A stretch of DNA of 64,000 bases from Panicum virgatum (GCF_016808335.1 NC_053148.1:12951433-13015432), one strand, 5' to 3'. Positions 12,886-27,207 are shown, counted from the first letter of the stretch. The notes: generated by a model from the sequence alone, not told the origin. Translations and numbers: made by a program.

Positions 12886-13469
12886 AGATTTCAATCACCC
12901 AAAATAGCTTCACCATTTAAAATCTTAAAAGAAGGCATACAACATTTCAAATCGAATAAATTAAGCACACACAACATAAATTGTATATCTTTCTAGCACG
13001 TAAACACAAGCCAAAACCGGGAGCTCCAGTTGCTGGCAACAGAAACCACAGGCCGGAAACACCAGTCAACCATTTGAACGCTAACAGAATAAGCCTCCAA
13101 ATCCATTGCACAAATGCGCAACACAACGCAACAATCCCGCGGCATTCAAACTTGCAGCCATGAAAATTGTTGCGGCCACGTTCCGTCCCACCGCAACTCC
13201 GCAAGTGGCACCAGGGCACCAGGCCAACGACTTCGCCTTCGTCCCGGCATCCCGAATTTCGAATCACGAATTTCGAATCACGATACGTGCACCCGCGAAC
13301 GAACGGCGCCTGGAAATCCAAACCCGCAGAGCTGATGCACGCGCGCGTTACGCGCCTCTTAACTCCGCGGCGCGGCCAAGAGCCGGCCGGCGGCCACACG
13401 CGCGCGCCCGGCCGGCGGCAGCGGCACACCTCCATCACGTCGTCGCCATTACGGCCACACGCTCCAGCC
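12886..13469 (+). other. Upstream region of EXORDIUM-like gene B
   Basis: No gene is supported. A frame that extends upstream from gene B (from 13106) runs into this region only because GC-rich DNA lacks stops. Confidence 0.45.
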
Positions 13470-13478
13470 TATATATAA
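13470..13478 (+). promoter_or_regulatory. TATA box of EXORDIUM-like gene B
   Basis: TATATATAA lies 147 bp upstream of the ATG at 13625, matching the spacing in gene A. Confidence 0.75.
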
Positions 13479-13624
13479 ACCCGCCGCGACGCCACGAGGT
13501 AGCCCAAGTTCCCAAACTCCTCACACACCACCACACCAACGTGCACACCAGCTTTGTCTTCGACAGGCCTCATAGCTCGATCAGCGCCTCATTGATCTCG
13601 ATCGTCTCGCGCGCAACGCAGACC

Positions 13625-14581
13625 ATGGTCGGCGGGCGCAAGAAGCCGGCGTTTCCGCCGCTGCTGACCCGCTTCGTCCTCGCCGTCGTCGTCGTCGTGC
13701 TGAGCGCGGCGCCGCCGCGGTGCGAGGCGTTCAACCCGCGCATGCTGTTCCTGGTGAAGCCGGACCCGGTCGTGCTGCGGGACCACGGCGGCGCGCTGCT
13801 CACGGGGAACCTCACCGTCAACCTGCTCTTCTACGGCCGCTTCACCCCGGCGCAGCGCGCGACAGTGGCCGACTTCGTCCGGTCCCTCTCGGCGGCCGCG
13901 GCGCCGCCGTCCGTGCCGTCGTGGTGGCGGACCACCTCGCTGTACCGCGGCGGCGGCGCGCGGGTGGCGCTCGGCAGGCAGATCCTGGACGAGCGCATGT
14001 CGCTGGGCCGGGGCCCGCTCTCGCCGGGCAACGTGGAGACGCTGGCGCGCGCCGCGGGGCACCACCGGGGCGCCATCACGGCGGTGCTCACGGCCGCCGA
14101 CGTCGCCGTGGCGCCCTTCTGCGTGTCCCGGTGCGGCGTCCACGGGCGCGGCCGCGGCGGCGCGCACGGCAGGGCGCGGTAGACGTACCTGTGGGCGGGG
14201 AACCCCGCGCGGCAGTGCCCCGGCCAGTGCGCGTGGCCGTTCCACCAGCCGCTGCACGGGCCCCAGGCCCCGCTGCTCGTGCCGCCCAACGGCGACGTCG
14301 GCGCCGACGGCACGGTTATCAGCCTCGCCGCGCTCCTCGCCGGCACGGTCACCAACCCCTACGGGGACGGGTACTACCAGGGCGACGCCGGCGCCGGGCT
14401 GGAGGCCGCCACGGCGTGCGCCGGGATCTTCGGGAGTGGGGCCTACCCCGGCTACCCCGGGAAGCTGCTCACGGACCCGGCCACCGGCGCGAGCTACAAC
14501 GCCGTCGGGCTGGGCGGGAGGAAGTACCTGCTCCCGGCGTTGTGGGACCCGACGACCTCGCAGTGCAAGACACTTGTCTAG
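13625..14581 (+). pseudogene. EXORDIUM-like (PHI-1 family) gene B, broken by an in-frame TAG
   Basis: Same family and predicted secreted role as gene A. The ATG at 13625 is chosen over an upstream one because it opens a clean signal peptide (basic start, then a valine/leucine-rich core) and lies 147 bp after the TATA box. Hallmarks are [51 protein letters not shown] and the C-terminal [19 protein letters not shown]. The frame would give 318 residues, but TAG at 14180-14182 stops it after 185, just before TYLWAGNP. Unlike gene A it keeps the [19 protein letters not shown] segment. AATAAA at 14622 is a likely poly(A) signal. Everything except the one codon looks functional, so a sequencing or assembly error or a segregating null allele should be considered. 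Confidence 0.85.
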
Positions 14582-14773
14582 ACGTGGCCAGAGGGCCAAT
14601 TGCTCTGCGTGAGGGAGGAAAAATAAATAAATGCCTCATTTATTTCATTCCTTCTGTTTACTTGCTTATCTTGCTGCATGTACTTGTAGTTTGCTCTTCG
14701 AGGAGCAATCCGTCTGTATGATGATGCATTTAATCTGTAGGATATGTGCAATGCTTCTAATGTTTTTGAATGT

Positions 14774-15445
14774 TATTCCCTCGGTCCAAAAAAACTAGTC
14801 TTATAGGATGTTTACGTCAGGTTTAGATGCAAAATTTAAAATTTCAAAACTATCCCATCAAATGTGTGCATGAAGTATTAAATCTAAATGAAATAAAAAA
14901 ACTAATTGTATAGTTTGCTTGTAAATTACGAGACGAATCTAATGAGCCTAATTAGACCATGATTAGATGTTAAATTGCTACATTAATTGCTACAGCAAAC
15001 ATGTGCTAATGGCGGATTAATTAGTCTTAATAAATTCATCTCGCAGTTTACAGACGAGTTCTGTAATTAGTTTTGTGATTAGTCTATGTTTAATACTTCA
15101 AATGTTTTCATTTCAAAAACTTTGCACGGTGCATTTAAATAAGCCCAATTCCTTCCCAAATATTTTACACCCCGTCACATCAAAGAAAATCTTACTATTT
15201 AGAAGTGTTGAATAAAATATGTTTACAAAACTTTTTACATAGATAGTCGTAAATCGCGAGATGAATCTGATGAGCCCACTTAATTCATAATTTACAACAG
15301 TGATGCTACAGTAACCATCCACTAATTATGGATTAATTAGGCTCATTAGATTCATCTCGTGATTACAACCCATCCGTGTAAAAAATTTTGTAAACATATT
15401 TTATTTAATACTTCTGAATAGCAAGATTCTCTTTCAAATTTTTTC
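14774..15445. repeat. Two adjacent palindromic MITEs
   Basis: The first palindrome (about 14812-15145, centre near 14990) and the second (about 15180-15440, centre near 15300) each pair an arm containing GAGACGAATCTAATGAGCC, or a variant, with its complement. Outer sequences resembling Stowaway-type ends (TCCCTCGGTCC near 14777 and AGGAGGAAGTA near 15448) may bound the whole block. The second element belongs to the same family as the one at 1761-2413. Confidence 0.7.
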
Positions 15446-15607
15446 TAGGAGGAAGTATTTCTTTATCTTCTACTATTATACTACGATCCATTTTAGTAAA
15501 GCAGTGCCCAATATCAAGATAGAAATATACAGAAAAACGCGGAGAGCCAATCAAATGTTTAGTAGATTTTACTGTTGTAGTTCCAATACATATGTATTTA
15601 TTGATGA
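15446..15607. other. AT-rich spacer before the Helitron
   Basis: Nothing recognised between the MITE block and the proposed Helitron 3' end. Confidence 0.4.
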
Positions 15608-16152
15608 CTAGTAGGGTGCACTAGTGGCACGTGTTTTAAAAAAATCAAATAAAAGAATTATGTTACAAAAAAAATATGTATTCATAGCCACATCTACCAT
15701 TAGCTTGCGGATACAATATTTAGTACATTGTTCGATACAAATTTACCTAAAATGAAAATTTTGAGATATACAGATCATATAGACATGACCATACATACAT
15801 GCAACCCATTTAAGACATCGCAAGAATTATATAGGAGGGTAAAGGTAAAAATAAAATATTTGCATTGGTCATATCTTGATTGTAGCACATCTTTTTTTTT
15901 CAAAAAATCCACATATGAATGCCACATCTAACATACATATTATAAAAATTTAATGATGCAAAATTTTCACACCATGTCGCCAGAATTTAATTTCCAACTC
16001 ATATCCCATTTATGATGGACTCCGGTGTCACTGCAAATGATTAAAGTTCCATTAAGTAAAAAAAACCAATCAGATTGGCCCTTTGAATTTATATTGTACT
16101 AGTGATAACCAACAACATCTACACTAAAAACGATACATCATATGAGATACCT

Positions 16153-17612
16153 TCATTTTGAAGACCGTAGAATATCTCTGAAAACAATATTTTTGGTTTT
16201 TCTGCCGGTGGGATCAAGATCTTTGTTAGGTTTAGCTAGCATCCATGTAGTTGAACGTGAAACACCTCTTGATAAGGCAACATATAGCTGTCCATGAGAG
16301 AAAACAGGCTCTGGAAGATAGATCCCAACATTTGGTATAGTTTGACCCTGAGCTTTATTTATAGCCATTCCAAAATTGAGTCTTATTGGAAATTGTTTCC
16401 TCTTAAACTTGAAAGTTAGTGAAATATCCTCTGATGGAGACAGGGGAATCCTTGGTATAAAAACTCGATTTTCAGCATGCTGTCCATTTACAATTTCACA
16501 ATCAATTGCATTGTCCTCAAAAGACTTCACTATAAGTCGAGTTCCATTGTACAGTCCATGATGAGGATCCAGATTTCGAAGAAGTATGACATGACAGTTC
16601 TTCTTAATTTTAAGCTCATGCGGAGGAAGACCATTTGGAGTAATTGAGTTAAGAAAATTAAGAGGATAATTATTAGTTGAGTCATCATCTACAGAATTAT
16701 GACTGTAGTAAACCTTTTCTTCATTAGAAAACTTTCCAATCATCATCATGTTGAGGCTATCAACATACTCATTTCTTATTGACAAGATAGCACGCTCGCG
16801 CATGTAACTGACGGAGGTGCAGTTGTTAGCTAGATCAGGAAACACATGATCGATGAGAGTATCAATAGACTGATCATCATTATACTCAAGCATAATATCA
16901 TCTGACATATCCACATAATCATTTGGAATGTCTTTTCTGTTTCATCACCAATTCTTAATAGAAACTGCAAGAACCATACATCATTATTTGCCCTCATGTT
17001 CTGCTTCAGCCGTATTATCTTGATATCATCCCATATATAGGATTGAAGCAAGGTATCATCACAAATTTGTGCTCTAGTACCTCTAGGAACAACAGGTAGA
17101 ACTTATCTGAAATCCCCTCCAAATACCATTACTTTACCACCAAACGGTAAATCACATCTTGTAATATCCCGTAATGATCTGTCAAGCCTGCCTTCGTGTC
17201 ATTGCAACCTCATCCCATATAATTAAAGACGCCTCACGCAATAGTGCTGCTGTACCACTTTGTTTAGTAAAGTTGCAAACAGAATTATCTTGAAGTTTTA
17301 TGGGAATTTTGAACCTCAAATGAGCCGTACGACCACCAGGCATGATGGATGCTGCAATACCGGATGTAGTTGTAGCCACTGCGATGCGGTTCGTAGATCG
17401 AACTTTGGCCAAAAGATCCCTATAAAGATATGATTTGCCGGTCCCACCAAGACCATCCACAAAGAAAACTTTCCCTTTATTTCTGATGACATGATTAAAA
17501 ATTTCGTTAAAACCTTCCATTTACTCAGTATTGAGAGACTCAGCTAATTTAATATCTTCATCAGATACAACAATTTTTCTCTCCTCAGTTAGTTCCCTAT
17601 AATAATCTCTAT
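16153..17612 (-). pseudogene. Helitron RepHel: PIF1-type helicase part
   Basis: This is the DNA helicase that unwinds DNA during rolling-circle transposition. The Walker A region reads DGLGGTGKSYLY (near 17440), Walker B LIIWDEVAMT (near 17200), and the C-terminal motifs MAINKAQGQTIPNVG and LYVALSRG (near 16300). Lesions: an in-frame TAA at 17519-17521 just before MEGFNEIF, a frameshift after RRQA (about 17180), a stop near 17105 and another frame change near 16920. The domain N-terminal to this lies on the other side of the solo LTR. Confidence 0.9.
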
Positions 17613-20600
17613 TTGTCTGTGGCAGAACTGCCCAAATTAATCCGGCTCAAGTGCGCTAACCATCACCCTAAAGTTAATCCTGGCTAACACGCACTTCAAA
17701 CGGAGTAATCCGGCAGTGCTGTCGGGTAAAGTATCGAAGAATCCACCTGAGCGTCGATCGAACCCAAAGCTTACATGCAACTCACACGAAGGTGAGTCCA
17801 GAGAGTACAATATTTCACATATATATTACATTACCGAGTCTTAACTTAATTATTTCAAACCAAGTTCGAAATCTCAGAAAGATACTTGAAATTCAAATTG
17901 AAAGTAGTTCAGAGTACAACTGCAGCGGAAATAAAGTGAGTTCTAAACGACGATACAAGATGTCATGATGAAGCTCGTACATGACATCACTCGCCATTGT
18001 CATCGTTGGCCGGAGTCGTATCCCACTCCACCGACCAACCAAGAGGTAAAGTACACGGCCAAGTCAAGCTAGCTATCTGATCTTCAAACGTATCACCTGA
18101 AAACAAAGTTGAGCCACAAGCAAGGCTGAGTATACTAATACTCAGCAAGGCTTACCCGACTATGGGTATACTTAGCCCACTACCTAGACATGCAAGGCTT
18201 TTGGCTGGAGGGGTTTGTTTCGCCGAAAAGCAACTAAGAGTGTATCCTTAATTTCAAATTTTAGCTTCAAAATTCTAGTTCAATTGACTATTCTAAGTGA
18301 GCATCTATCCAATAGCATACATGGTGAAAAACAATTATTTTTCATCATTCAACCATATTCATCATCCTCATTGTTCCACTTCTTACTCTATGTGGCAAAA
18401 GGGTTAAGCAGTCCCAATATCCGTGAGACGCGGACGATTCGAATCGAATTTGTTAACCTGGCCAGGCAGACCTAAACACACGCATGGGAACCGAGTCCCC
18501 ACGCAACATTTCAGCTTTCTTTCCGGCTCGTGGATCAGGGCCACCCCCTTCGACTACAAGAGCCCCACGCCACGGTCGACGCCGGGTCGTGACCACGCTT
18601 GCACCCGCATGTGGCCGCATGATAAACAACGTTCAAAGAGGGTGAGGGAAAAGTCCACTCCCCGAGCCGATCAGGTACTTAAGCTTACCGATTACCATAT
18701 TTCTCGGCATGTGGTTAGTACGTTCAAACACTTAACCACCACTACCACACACCGCGGCCTTATCCAATTTCACTAAACAGACGGGGTATCACAAGTACAA
18801 CAACCCCGCCCATAAACCTTATATTGCAGTGTGTAGTAAACATCCAACTCCTATAATTCTCGCGAGTGACAGGAAATCACTCGACTTCTACCGAACCATT
18901 AACATAGCCAACTAGCGACCTATACATGCTAGTATTCAAACATAGGTACTTAAGATTATGCAACTAGGGTTCCAAACAATTCCTACAAACTTAAATGCAC
19001 GAGTAGATAGGAATATAAGTAGTTGTATAAATTTAAAATAGATAGGACATGCTCCGGGGCTTGCCTTCCTGAGCGGAGCTAGCCTTGGGCTCTTCTGAAT
19101 GTTGGTTCAGGTCTTCAGCAATTTCAGTTAGATTAACTTGAGCTTCACGCTGCTCACTCTCGGACTCCGGCACCAGCTCGTATGTACTGTCAGCGAGAGT
19201 AGTCGTATCTATATGAAATGCTCATGCATGAGTTGCATTGATGGTAAAAGGTATATAACTATTTACAACACCATTCAAGTTATAACTATGGAATAACCTT
19301 ACTATCATTACAGGGGCATTCATTAATTGAGTAGTTAATAAATTTCACTAAACTCATTAAGCAAGTAGGAGTTGTAATTTTAGAATTGCCATTTTTCAAA
19401 AGTGAGCATGGATTAAATAAAACTGCTACTAGGGATAAGTTCTGAAGGTGAAATTTTTATGCAAAGTACACTACGTGCGTACAAACTTGCTGTCAAATTT
19501 TTAGCCATTTTCATCAAATATATTAATTATCAAAACTAGCGTAAGCTGCTACTACTACAAATAAAAATAAATTGTACATGTCAAACCATGCAAGTACTAG
19601 TAATAAAACATAAACTGAGTGTTGATGATCCTATTATGAAGGTGCTGTAAAAATTTCAGATTTAACTGAGCATTACACAAGGCATGAGAAATTAAGCAAA
19701 CTATAGTGGCATAGATCAAGATTAATTTATACAGACCATTATACCAAGTTACTGAGCCTCAAATTTTTACAGAGGGATTAGGTGAACATAGTAGACCTAT
19801 GGTAAAAATATCATATTTTTCCAGGCAATGGAACTATTTTTTCTTGATTTAATGTATTTCTCCTTTCCAAAAATCATTTGGTCCAGTTGGGTTTAACTAA
19901 AAATTCTCAAACTTTTTTTGTAGAATATGGGAATCAAACTAAAGGTACTGTAAAAGTTTGAACCCATGAATCATAGAATAACAACTTGGATAAATAAAAC
20001 TATTTATCCTAGGCATACATCAAGTCCTAAATAAAACCTATATCTAGGAGTGTCAAATGGACCTCAAATTTTTACAGAGTCCTACACTTGCAGTCTACAA
20101 CAATCTGTCCAAAAAATCACCTACAGATCATGGCTAGAAGTTGAGATCTAAATAAAGGACTAATAAATTTGTATTTAATCAAGAACAAAAACCAGTGAGC
20201 AAATGAAAAGTGCATGTAATGAAAGTTGTAGATCTAGTAACAAGGAACTCAGATCAATTTAGTTTGCATTTTTCCAATTTTTCTACAAATTTATATCGAT
20301 TTTACAAGTTTGCTGTTTTTGAAAACAAAAGAAAAAGAAAACGAAATCTTGCATCTAGGCCCCTGGAATGATTTGGGGGCTTGCAAATATGCCCCTGGCC
20401 GGAGCCAGGAACAGAGGAGGCGGCGCCCGGCCGAATCCCGGCGAGTCCGGCCGCCGCCGGTGAGGGAGGAGAGGGGGAACAGCACGAGGAGGCCACGCTC
20501 TACCTCTAGGTGGTCTCGATTGGGGCTGGGGGCGGCCGGAAGGGGCTCGCAGGCGTGCAGTAGCGGAGGCGGCGGTGGCGGACAGCGGCGGTGCCGCTCC

Positions 20601-21718
20601 GGCGAGGGAGAGAGGGCGAGGTCTGGCCGCAGAGCTTCGCCGCGGAGAGGAGGACCCGTTCCTTGTTCAGTTGGGACCGAGGGAGGGCGGAGAGCAGGGC
20701 TCCACGGTGGAGCTTGGGCAGCGGTGGCAATGGTGGGGCAGCGGCTCCCTGGGTGCGCGAGCAGGGGCTCGGCTTGGCTTTTATAGCGGCCAGGGAGAGG
20801 GGAGGGAGTGCGGGACGCGGCACTAGGAGCTTGGGCAGGTGTGCGGCGCTCGGGCAGGGGAGCGGCAAGGGCAGGCGCGTGCGGCGTTGGCGTTGGGCAC
20901 GTCGCGTTGCCGAGCGGCAGTAATGGCCGGTTCAGGGGCGCAGCGAGGAGGGTCGGGGCGCCGCAGTGGCGACGGGACGGGGCGAGTTGGCGTGCCCGAC
21001 AGGAAGCTATGAGTGGAAGCGCAGCGAGGAGAGTTGGCGGCGTTGACGAGCGGCGGCGGCAAGCTACTCTGCTACACCCCTTTGTCAACGGCGTGCGGAC
21101 GTTCAGTAGCGCCTGGTTGTCGTCACTTCGTCGTCGTTCTCCTGTGGCGCGTGGTGGCCAGGCGTGCGGCAGCAGACGGCGTCGTACGGGCAGCGGGGCT
21201 TCGCTGCCCACCCTGCCATGGTGCCAGAGAAAGAACAGAGGAGGGTGAGAGAAGGAAGAAAGAGAAGGGAGGAGGGTCAACCGAAGTTTGACTCAAAATA
21301 ATTCAAATTTTTGTATTGAAACTCGAAAAACGGTGAACATCAAAGTTGTAGGAAATTCAAAGGTTTACAACTTTCGTGTTGGGCAAAATTTCATTAGAGT
21401 TATGGTTTAAAAATTATTTTGAATTTCCAAAAACTGTGATTCGATTGACTTATCATTTCATGTGCAAAATTTTGTTTTCTCCCCTAGACTCCAACTAATC
21501 ATTTGTTAATTAAGATAAGGGAAAGGTCCCTACTCAATTTCATAGGCACGAGTGGATTGATTTGAAAATTAAAGCAATGTATATGTCACTGCATGCGTAC
21601 ACTTGCACATATGCACATATACATATACGTATATGAAAAGCCTGATGTAATTAACTTGGTCCTTAAATGTTAATTGCGTGTTTAAAATAGTGCTAAACAC
21701 CGGAAGTGTTACATTGTC
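17613..21718 (-). mobile_element. 4.1-kb solo LTR inside the Helitron, TSD TTGTC
   Basis: 17618-21713 (4096 bp) starts TG and ends CA on the plus strand (TGTGGCAG to TGTTACA) and is flanked by TTGTC at 17613-17617 and 21714-21718. On the minus strand it begins TGTAACACTTCCGG, which resembles LTR starts of grass Ty3/gypsy elements, so I assign minus orientation. I find no gag or pol motif and no second LTR copy inside, hence solo LTR. A GC-rich part (20340-21280) has open frames on both strands with no recognisable domain. The rest is AT-rich and empty of genes. It lies between the Rep and helicase parts of the host. Confidence 0.8.
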
Positions 21719-24700
21719 TCACCTGTTCGGCCAAAATTTTAATTATAAGTACAAGTATACAATAAACAATAATAATAGCAACACAGCATCGCAAATAAAG
21801 TTGAGAAAATATATTACCAGACTGGTGTATATGTGGTAGGCCATAATTTCTAATGTCTTTACCCATCGATGAGAGAATATCCGCAATGTCCCTAAGGACA
21901 AATTGTTCAACACTTGAAGAATTTCCATGAACACGCACATAGTCCTCAGCCATTGATTCAAAATGTTTATCCCAGAGGCAAACATTCTTTTGAGAGCACA
22001 TGGCATCTGAAAAGCTACTGCTTCGCTAAGTGCATTGTCGAGTGACCTATTTGTTTCAACAAGACCAAGTTTCTCACAGCATTCTCTAAAAGTAGGACTC
22101 ACCACACCACGAACTGTTCTGATTGATATGAATGATGTTGGACCTCGAACATGGTTTAGAAGAACTCGAAGATAGAATCTTTCGCCCTCAGATGGGTACG
22201 CATACACCAACCTTCCAATCTGGTAACTTCTTTTTCTAGTAGACCAAACTTTTTTGAACTTGTTCCATGTATAATGTTCTGGAAATTCCCTGTATAAGTA
22301 TCTTCGAGCATTTTGATCTTCACTATTCATTCTGAAGAATTCTTTTAGCATCGATCTTTGATTGCTAGCGCGTTCCAGCACATCTTCAAGGTTGTCGTCA
22401 TCATTGAATGAGACCATGTGCATGCCAGGAAGATGAACTTGCATCTGTAAAACATAGGGATACATAGAAAACATTGGGAACCTATAGAGCCGGTATACTG
22501 CTTCAATAGACGTTGTACACCGTGCTTTCCTATACTATTTAATTTCATTTATCTCTATCTCTCCATTCTGGTCTTGATTCGCAACTGCGAATGATGCACA
22601 GTTCGTGCCCTTATATACATATTTATAAAGATACTTGCAACCTTTGATACTGCTTGAAACTTCAACATTGATGTGGCAATTATATCTCATCAGCAGTGCT
22701 GGATTATATGGTACAACCCATCTATTATCCAACCATTTCTTACGCACAAATACCTTGTGACCATCATTCTGTCTTCTGTATATAGGATATGCATCCTTTT
22801 CTTGCTCTGTGGTCTCACTGAACTGTTTAGGGTATCTGAAACGGCAAGCACCATCCTGCATGCAACCACAATTTCTGTTAAGAACACCACAAGGGCCATG
22901 CATCATATGTTTGCAGACAAGTTCGTGGAGAAGAGGGTATTTCTTTTCATCCGGAAGTTCTGCTGAAATATATTTGTCAAAATTATCTGGTCCCACTAAG
23001 CTTTGAACTGCTGTCCATTATAAGCAAGAAATGTTCATGCGGCAAACCTCTTTTTTGAAACTCAGTAACGAGTGCCCAAGCTGCCACTTTCCCAAAAAAC
23101 CACTTCTTAATAACAAAGTCATGGAAATCAATGAGTTTTGCATGATAAACTCTCGCCACAATATCTGGTCTATCTTGAGGTGTCTGCCCAGACAACAAAA
23201 GTTCTGTGATCTCCGGCCAGTACGGGTTGCAAGTCATGGTTAAAAAGTAATCTGGCTTTCCATATTTAGCAACTAATGCATTGCATCCATGAATTTGCAC
23301 TGCACATCTCTATCACTTCCAGGAAAATTCTTAGATAAAACAACCAATTTACCAGCCTTCAGACCTCTATGCTCTCCGGCAGCAAGGGTGTCCATTATAC
23401 CTTATCATTGAAAACAAATCCACTCGAATCAAACATCACATATCAAAAAATTCATAAGAGTACTGATAAATGCTAGTAGTCTAATTAATTATACCAGATA
23501 GAGATCCGCTCTAATAATTTTTTGGTGTTCTGGATTGGAGTACCAATCTAACCGCATACTTTCTATTTTGACATACATATCCACTATCCATTGCTGAAAA
23601 AGCCTTCCACCATGAAAGAATATAAATAAAACTCCATTCCGGATCTGCATCATATAGCAATAATACTCCCTTTGCGCTGACATGCAAACGTTTTCCCCCA
23701 CCACCTCATATTTCTTAAACATGAACAATAATAATAGTAAATAATTATATAATATATACTTTATAATTAACCAACATGATTTTTTTAGAAAAGGCATCCA
23801 AGACAGTGTATAAAGTTTACCTCCTTCACCGTCCTCATCCATGTTGTCGTTACAGTCACCTTGCTCCTCACAAATATCTTGAACTTCACATTTAATAATT
23901 CATATTTAAAGCACTTTAAATATATCAAAAACATGATGGAAAGCAAGGAAAAATGTAGTCTTGTGGCCGAACCACCAGTCCGTGACATCTTACTTGTTGT
24001 TTCTACATGTTTCCGTTTAACACCTGATCTACATGTCGCTTGAGAATTACCTTTCAGAGCATCTGTTTTCAATAGTGATATAAATGTACATTACTATATT
24101 ACCAGATTTAAACTGAAATGGATATAATATATAATATATTAATCAACAATTAATATTATAAATGACGTACCCTCAGATTTTCGCTTTGTATATTTCCGTC
24201 TAGTTCGCGGAAAGCGTACTATAGGTGTTTCCTCCAACAATATACTCTTGTCCTCCCAGCCAGTCTCACCACCGGGATATAGGATAAGGTATGCTAACGG
24301 ATCATAACAATCATGGTACGTCCGTATAAATTGTGGTCCCCCAGAATTTGGAAAAAACATAATACTCTGTTTAAATTTATTTTTTTCATCGGAGCCATCT
24401 TGCCAGATAGCCGCAACCTGGTCCATAGCAGGTGCATTATATCTTCTCTGATCAACAGAAATACTAGTGTTCAATTCAATCTTCAACTCGTCCAAATTTT
24501 GCATCTGACCCACAGTTCTGAAGACACGAACATACGGATTGTTCTCAAGTATTCGAAAAATAGCCCTAATCAATTTTGAATCAAGATGGGGTGATCTTTG
24601 GATTCTTTGTGCCAGGGTCTCATCAGTGTCATATAAGTACAACTGCATATGACGGGGGCCTTCTTTCCCCGGTCTCAATTGGTCCAATCTGTGATAAATC

Positions 24701-24765
24701 TGTCCATGCACTTTGAAAGTGTAGATACCAGTACCTATATATACACACAAATATTGCAAGTTCAA
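21719..24765 (-). pseudogene. Helitron RepHel: Rep (HUH) nickase part
   Basis: Motifs read from high to low coordinate. N-terminal region at 24765-24139 (RLDQLRPGKEGPRHMQLYLY and further conserved segments). Rep motif DYFLTMTCNPYWPEI near 23250. The HUH-like motif RGLPHEHFLL lies near 23040, where the middle residue is Glu instead of a hydrophobic one. The two-tyrosine motif CKYLYKYVYKGTN is near 22630. A SEGERFYLRVLLNHVRGP segment is near 22180. Reading frames change at several points (about 22985, 22535, 22000), partly at plausible introns and partly at lesions. Confidence 0.85.
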
Positions 24766-24829
24766 CTATATATTAAAATATAAAAAATTAATAGCAATGT
24801 AGCGACAATTTGCAATAATAAATAGTCAC

Positions 24830-25755
24830 CTACGGCAGTAGCGACACAATGATCCACAGTAGCTCCAAAGCTTGTGAAAGAGAAATGTGAGTTGAAGTAC
24901 TGGATATTCTTTCTGAAATACAACGCATCCCTATCCGTCTAGCTTATAAATAGGCGCCGCAGCTCATCGGGAATTGGTGTGTTCACTATATTAACCTTTC
25001 CTTGCCTGCAACAAAAACCGGATCCCTCACTTGGAAACCTTATAGCACCACAATACTCGCATATCGGCACTTTTCTCAACACATGATGGTGAGCAGGCAG
25101 ATCTTTATATACTCGATCGAAAGGATCGTTTCCAAGGTTACCACTTCAGGATCCCTCATCGATTTGAATTTCATATCTGCATCAAATTATCATTGTCGTA
25201 TGTGGATTTCATAAATATGTGTAACATAATAGTACATTCTTGCTTTAGTAGCCTAACATACCTTTAGCGTGGTAGACTCTCGCCTCGTCATCTTCGAATA
25301 CACCACTCTCTAGGCCACAGTCATTTGGCGCTTTGCAATCCAGATCTTCCTCTGCATCAAATCATTTACTTCTTATATATACAGTTTATATAATTGAATA
25401 AATAAAGTATATATTCTTTTATAAAAGTCTGTCGTAAATAGTACCTTCTTGTGCGGCTAACATCTCATCGTCCGGCTCCCAAATACCTGTATTGAAAGCT
25501 GGTCTTTCACTGCGTACACCTGATCACAAAGCACGAACCACCCAAAAACAAGAATTATATTAGAATTAACAACATTGACTACTTATTTCACAAAATACAT
25601 GCCACCGAAATGTTAGTTTTATTAACACATAAATCAAAATACATATTCACTAATCTTTGGACGCACTTCGAGTGACGGGAAGATTAGTCAGTACAGATTG
25701 TACTGAACCAAGTAGTTTTGACGCTGAGAATGAATCTATAATACCACCATCGTAT
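24830..25755 (-). other. Helitron interior: probable N-terminal exons and introns of RepHel
   Basis: Short minus-strand open blocks at about 24890-25150, 25290-25350 and 25450-25510 alternate with AT-rich DNA and fit small exons, but I cannot set splice sites with confidence. Confidence 0.35.
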
Positions 25756-27207
25756 CAAGTAAAAAAATAGGACAACTCAGTTGTGAAAACTATAAAACTA
25801 CGTATATAAACATAATTACCTTCATCATTCAAGTCTATAGAACGAATATTATTATTAGGAGGCTGAGACAAATGCTTTTTAGATATATTTTCCTTCTTTG
25901 CTTCTGCAGACATGTTAGCATATCTCTTCCTGTCCCTCTCCCTTTTCAGTTCTTCTGGCGTCTTCTCATGAACATCTACACCTTTATCTGCATTATTATA
26001 GGCAGAATTCATTAGTAGATACCACGCAGAAAATAACAACATAATTCTGGTTACTTAATACCTGCGCTAAGGGCACCAGAGTTTAAGATGGTCCTGACAG
26101 AATCTGAATTCCTACAAATGAACGCTCTGGCTTCATTACGATGAAGCCATTCTGACTTGGAGACATCCAAAGATTTTGGTATAAATGTAGGAGTCGCGCC
26201 ATCAATGATCTCTATTAAAAATTAGAGAGTTTTATAAATTATAAAACAAAAAAATGTGCGTTCAAAATCGTAACAAGGCCATCTGATATACGATGTTACC
26301 TGATGTTTTGTTGGACGGTAGCATGGCCACCACCGGTGTAGCAAGCGTGTCATCTTCGTCCACACGTAACAAAGGTGAGCAAATTAAGCATTTCAATTAT
26401 GCGTGTTTAAAAGTTTTGGCGGTGGAGACAATACCACAGTTAGTAACGAGCGTATGAATTTCTGGTGCAGCACTCCCATTTCTTTTTAGTGCGTAAGCCT
26501 CCCTTCTCTTTGCATTCCTTTGTGCTTTCTGCTCGGCAGTTAATTTTGCATAACTGTCTCTGGCTTTCTGACGTTTTGTTTCCAATGCAGCAACAACTGT
26601 ATCATATAATAAATTGAGGATAAATTCTGAATTACTACCACTGAACCATCCATCATGAATACAATGAAGCCAACCTGACTCGGAGATGTCCACATATGTT
26701 GGTATAAATGCAGGAGTAGCGCCACCAATGATTTCTATTCAAAATCAAAGAGATTTATAAAACCAAAAATTTACTTTCAAAATCGTAACAGCTAATCTTA
26801 TCGATGTTACCTGATGCTTCGTTGGACGGAAGCGCGGCCACCACTGGTGTAGCAAACGTGTCCCCTTCATCTACATGTAATAAATGTGAGAAAATTAAAT
26901 AAATAAAATATGTGTGTTTAAATTTTTTGGTACCCGAGACAGTACCAGCATTAGCAATGAGCGCTGGAGCACGGCTCGCATTTTTTTTCAGTGTGTAAGC
27001 CTCCCTTCTCTTTGCATTCCGTTGTGCTTTCTGCTCATCAGTTAACTTTGCATAATTGTCTCTGGCCTTTTGACGTTTTGCTTCCAACGCAGCAAGAACT
27101 GTGTCATATAATAAAATCCGAAAACTAACTTGCATCATAAACAATGAGTGCATATACAATTTTAGCAGCAAACAGATACACTTGGATTTTACTGTGATCA
27201 TGATCAT
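25755..27207 (-). repeat. Duplicated N-terminal exon-intron units of RepHel
   Basis: Two units are near-copies: 26290-26760 and 26810-27210. Each encodes a basic segment of the form KRQKARD(S/N)YAKLT-EQKAQ followed by RNAKRREAY, and each contains the same flanking intron text. A third, more diverged block at 25755-26220 encodes RERDRKRYANMSAEAKKEN and shares the downstream intron-exon text. Such basic arginine-rich repeats occur at the N-terminus of plant Helitron proteins; here they have multiplied by tandem duplication. Confidence 0.7.
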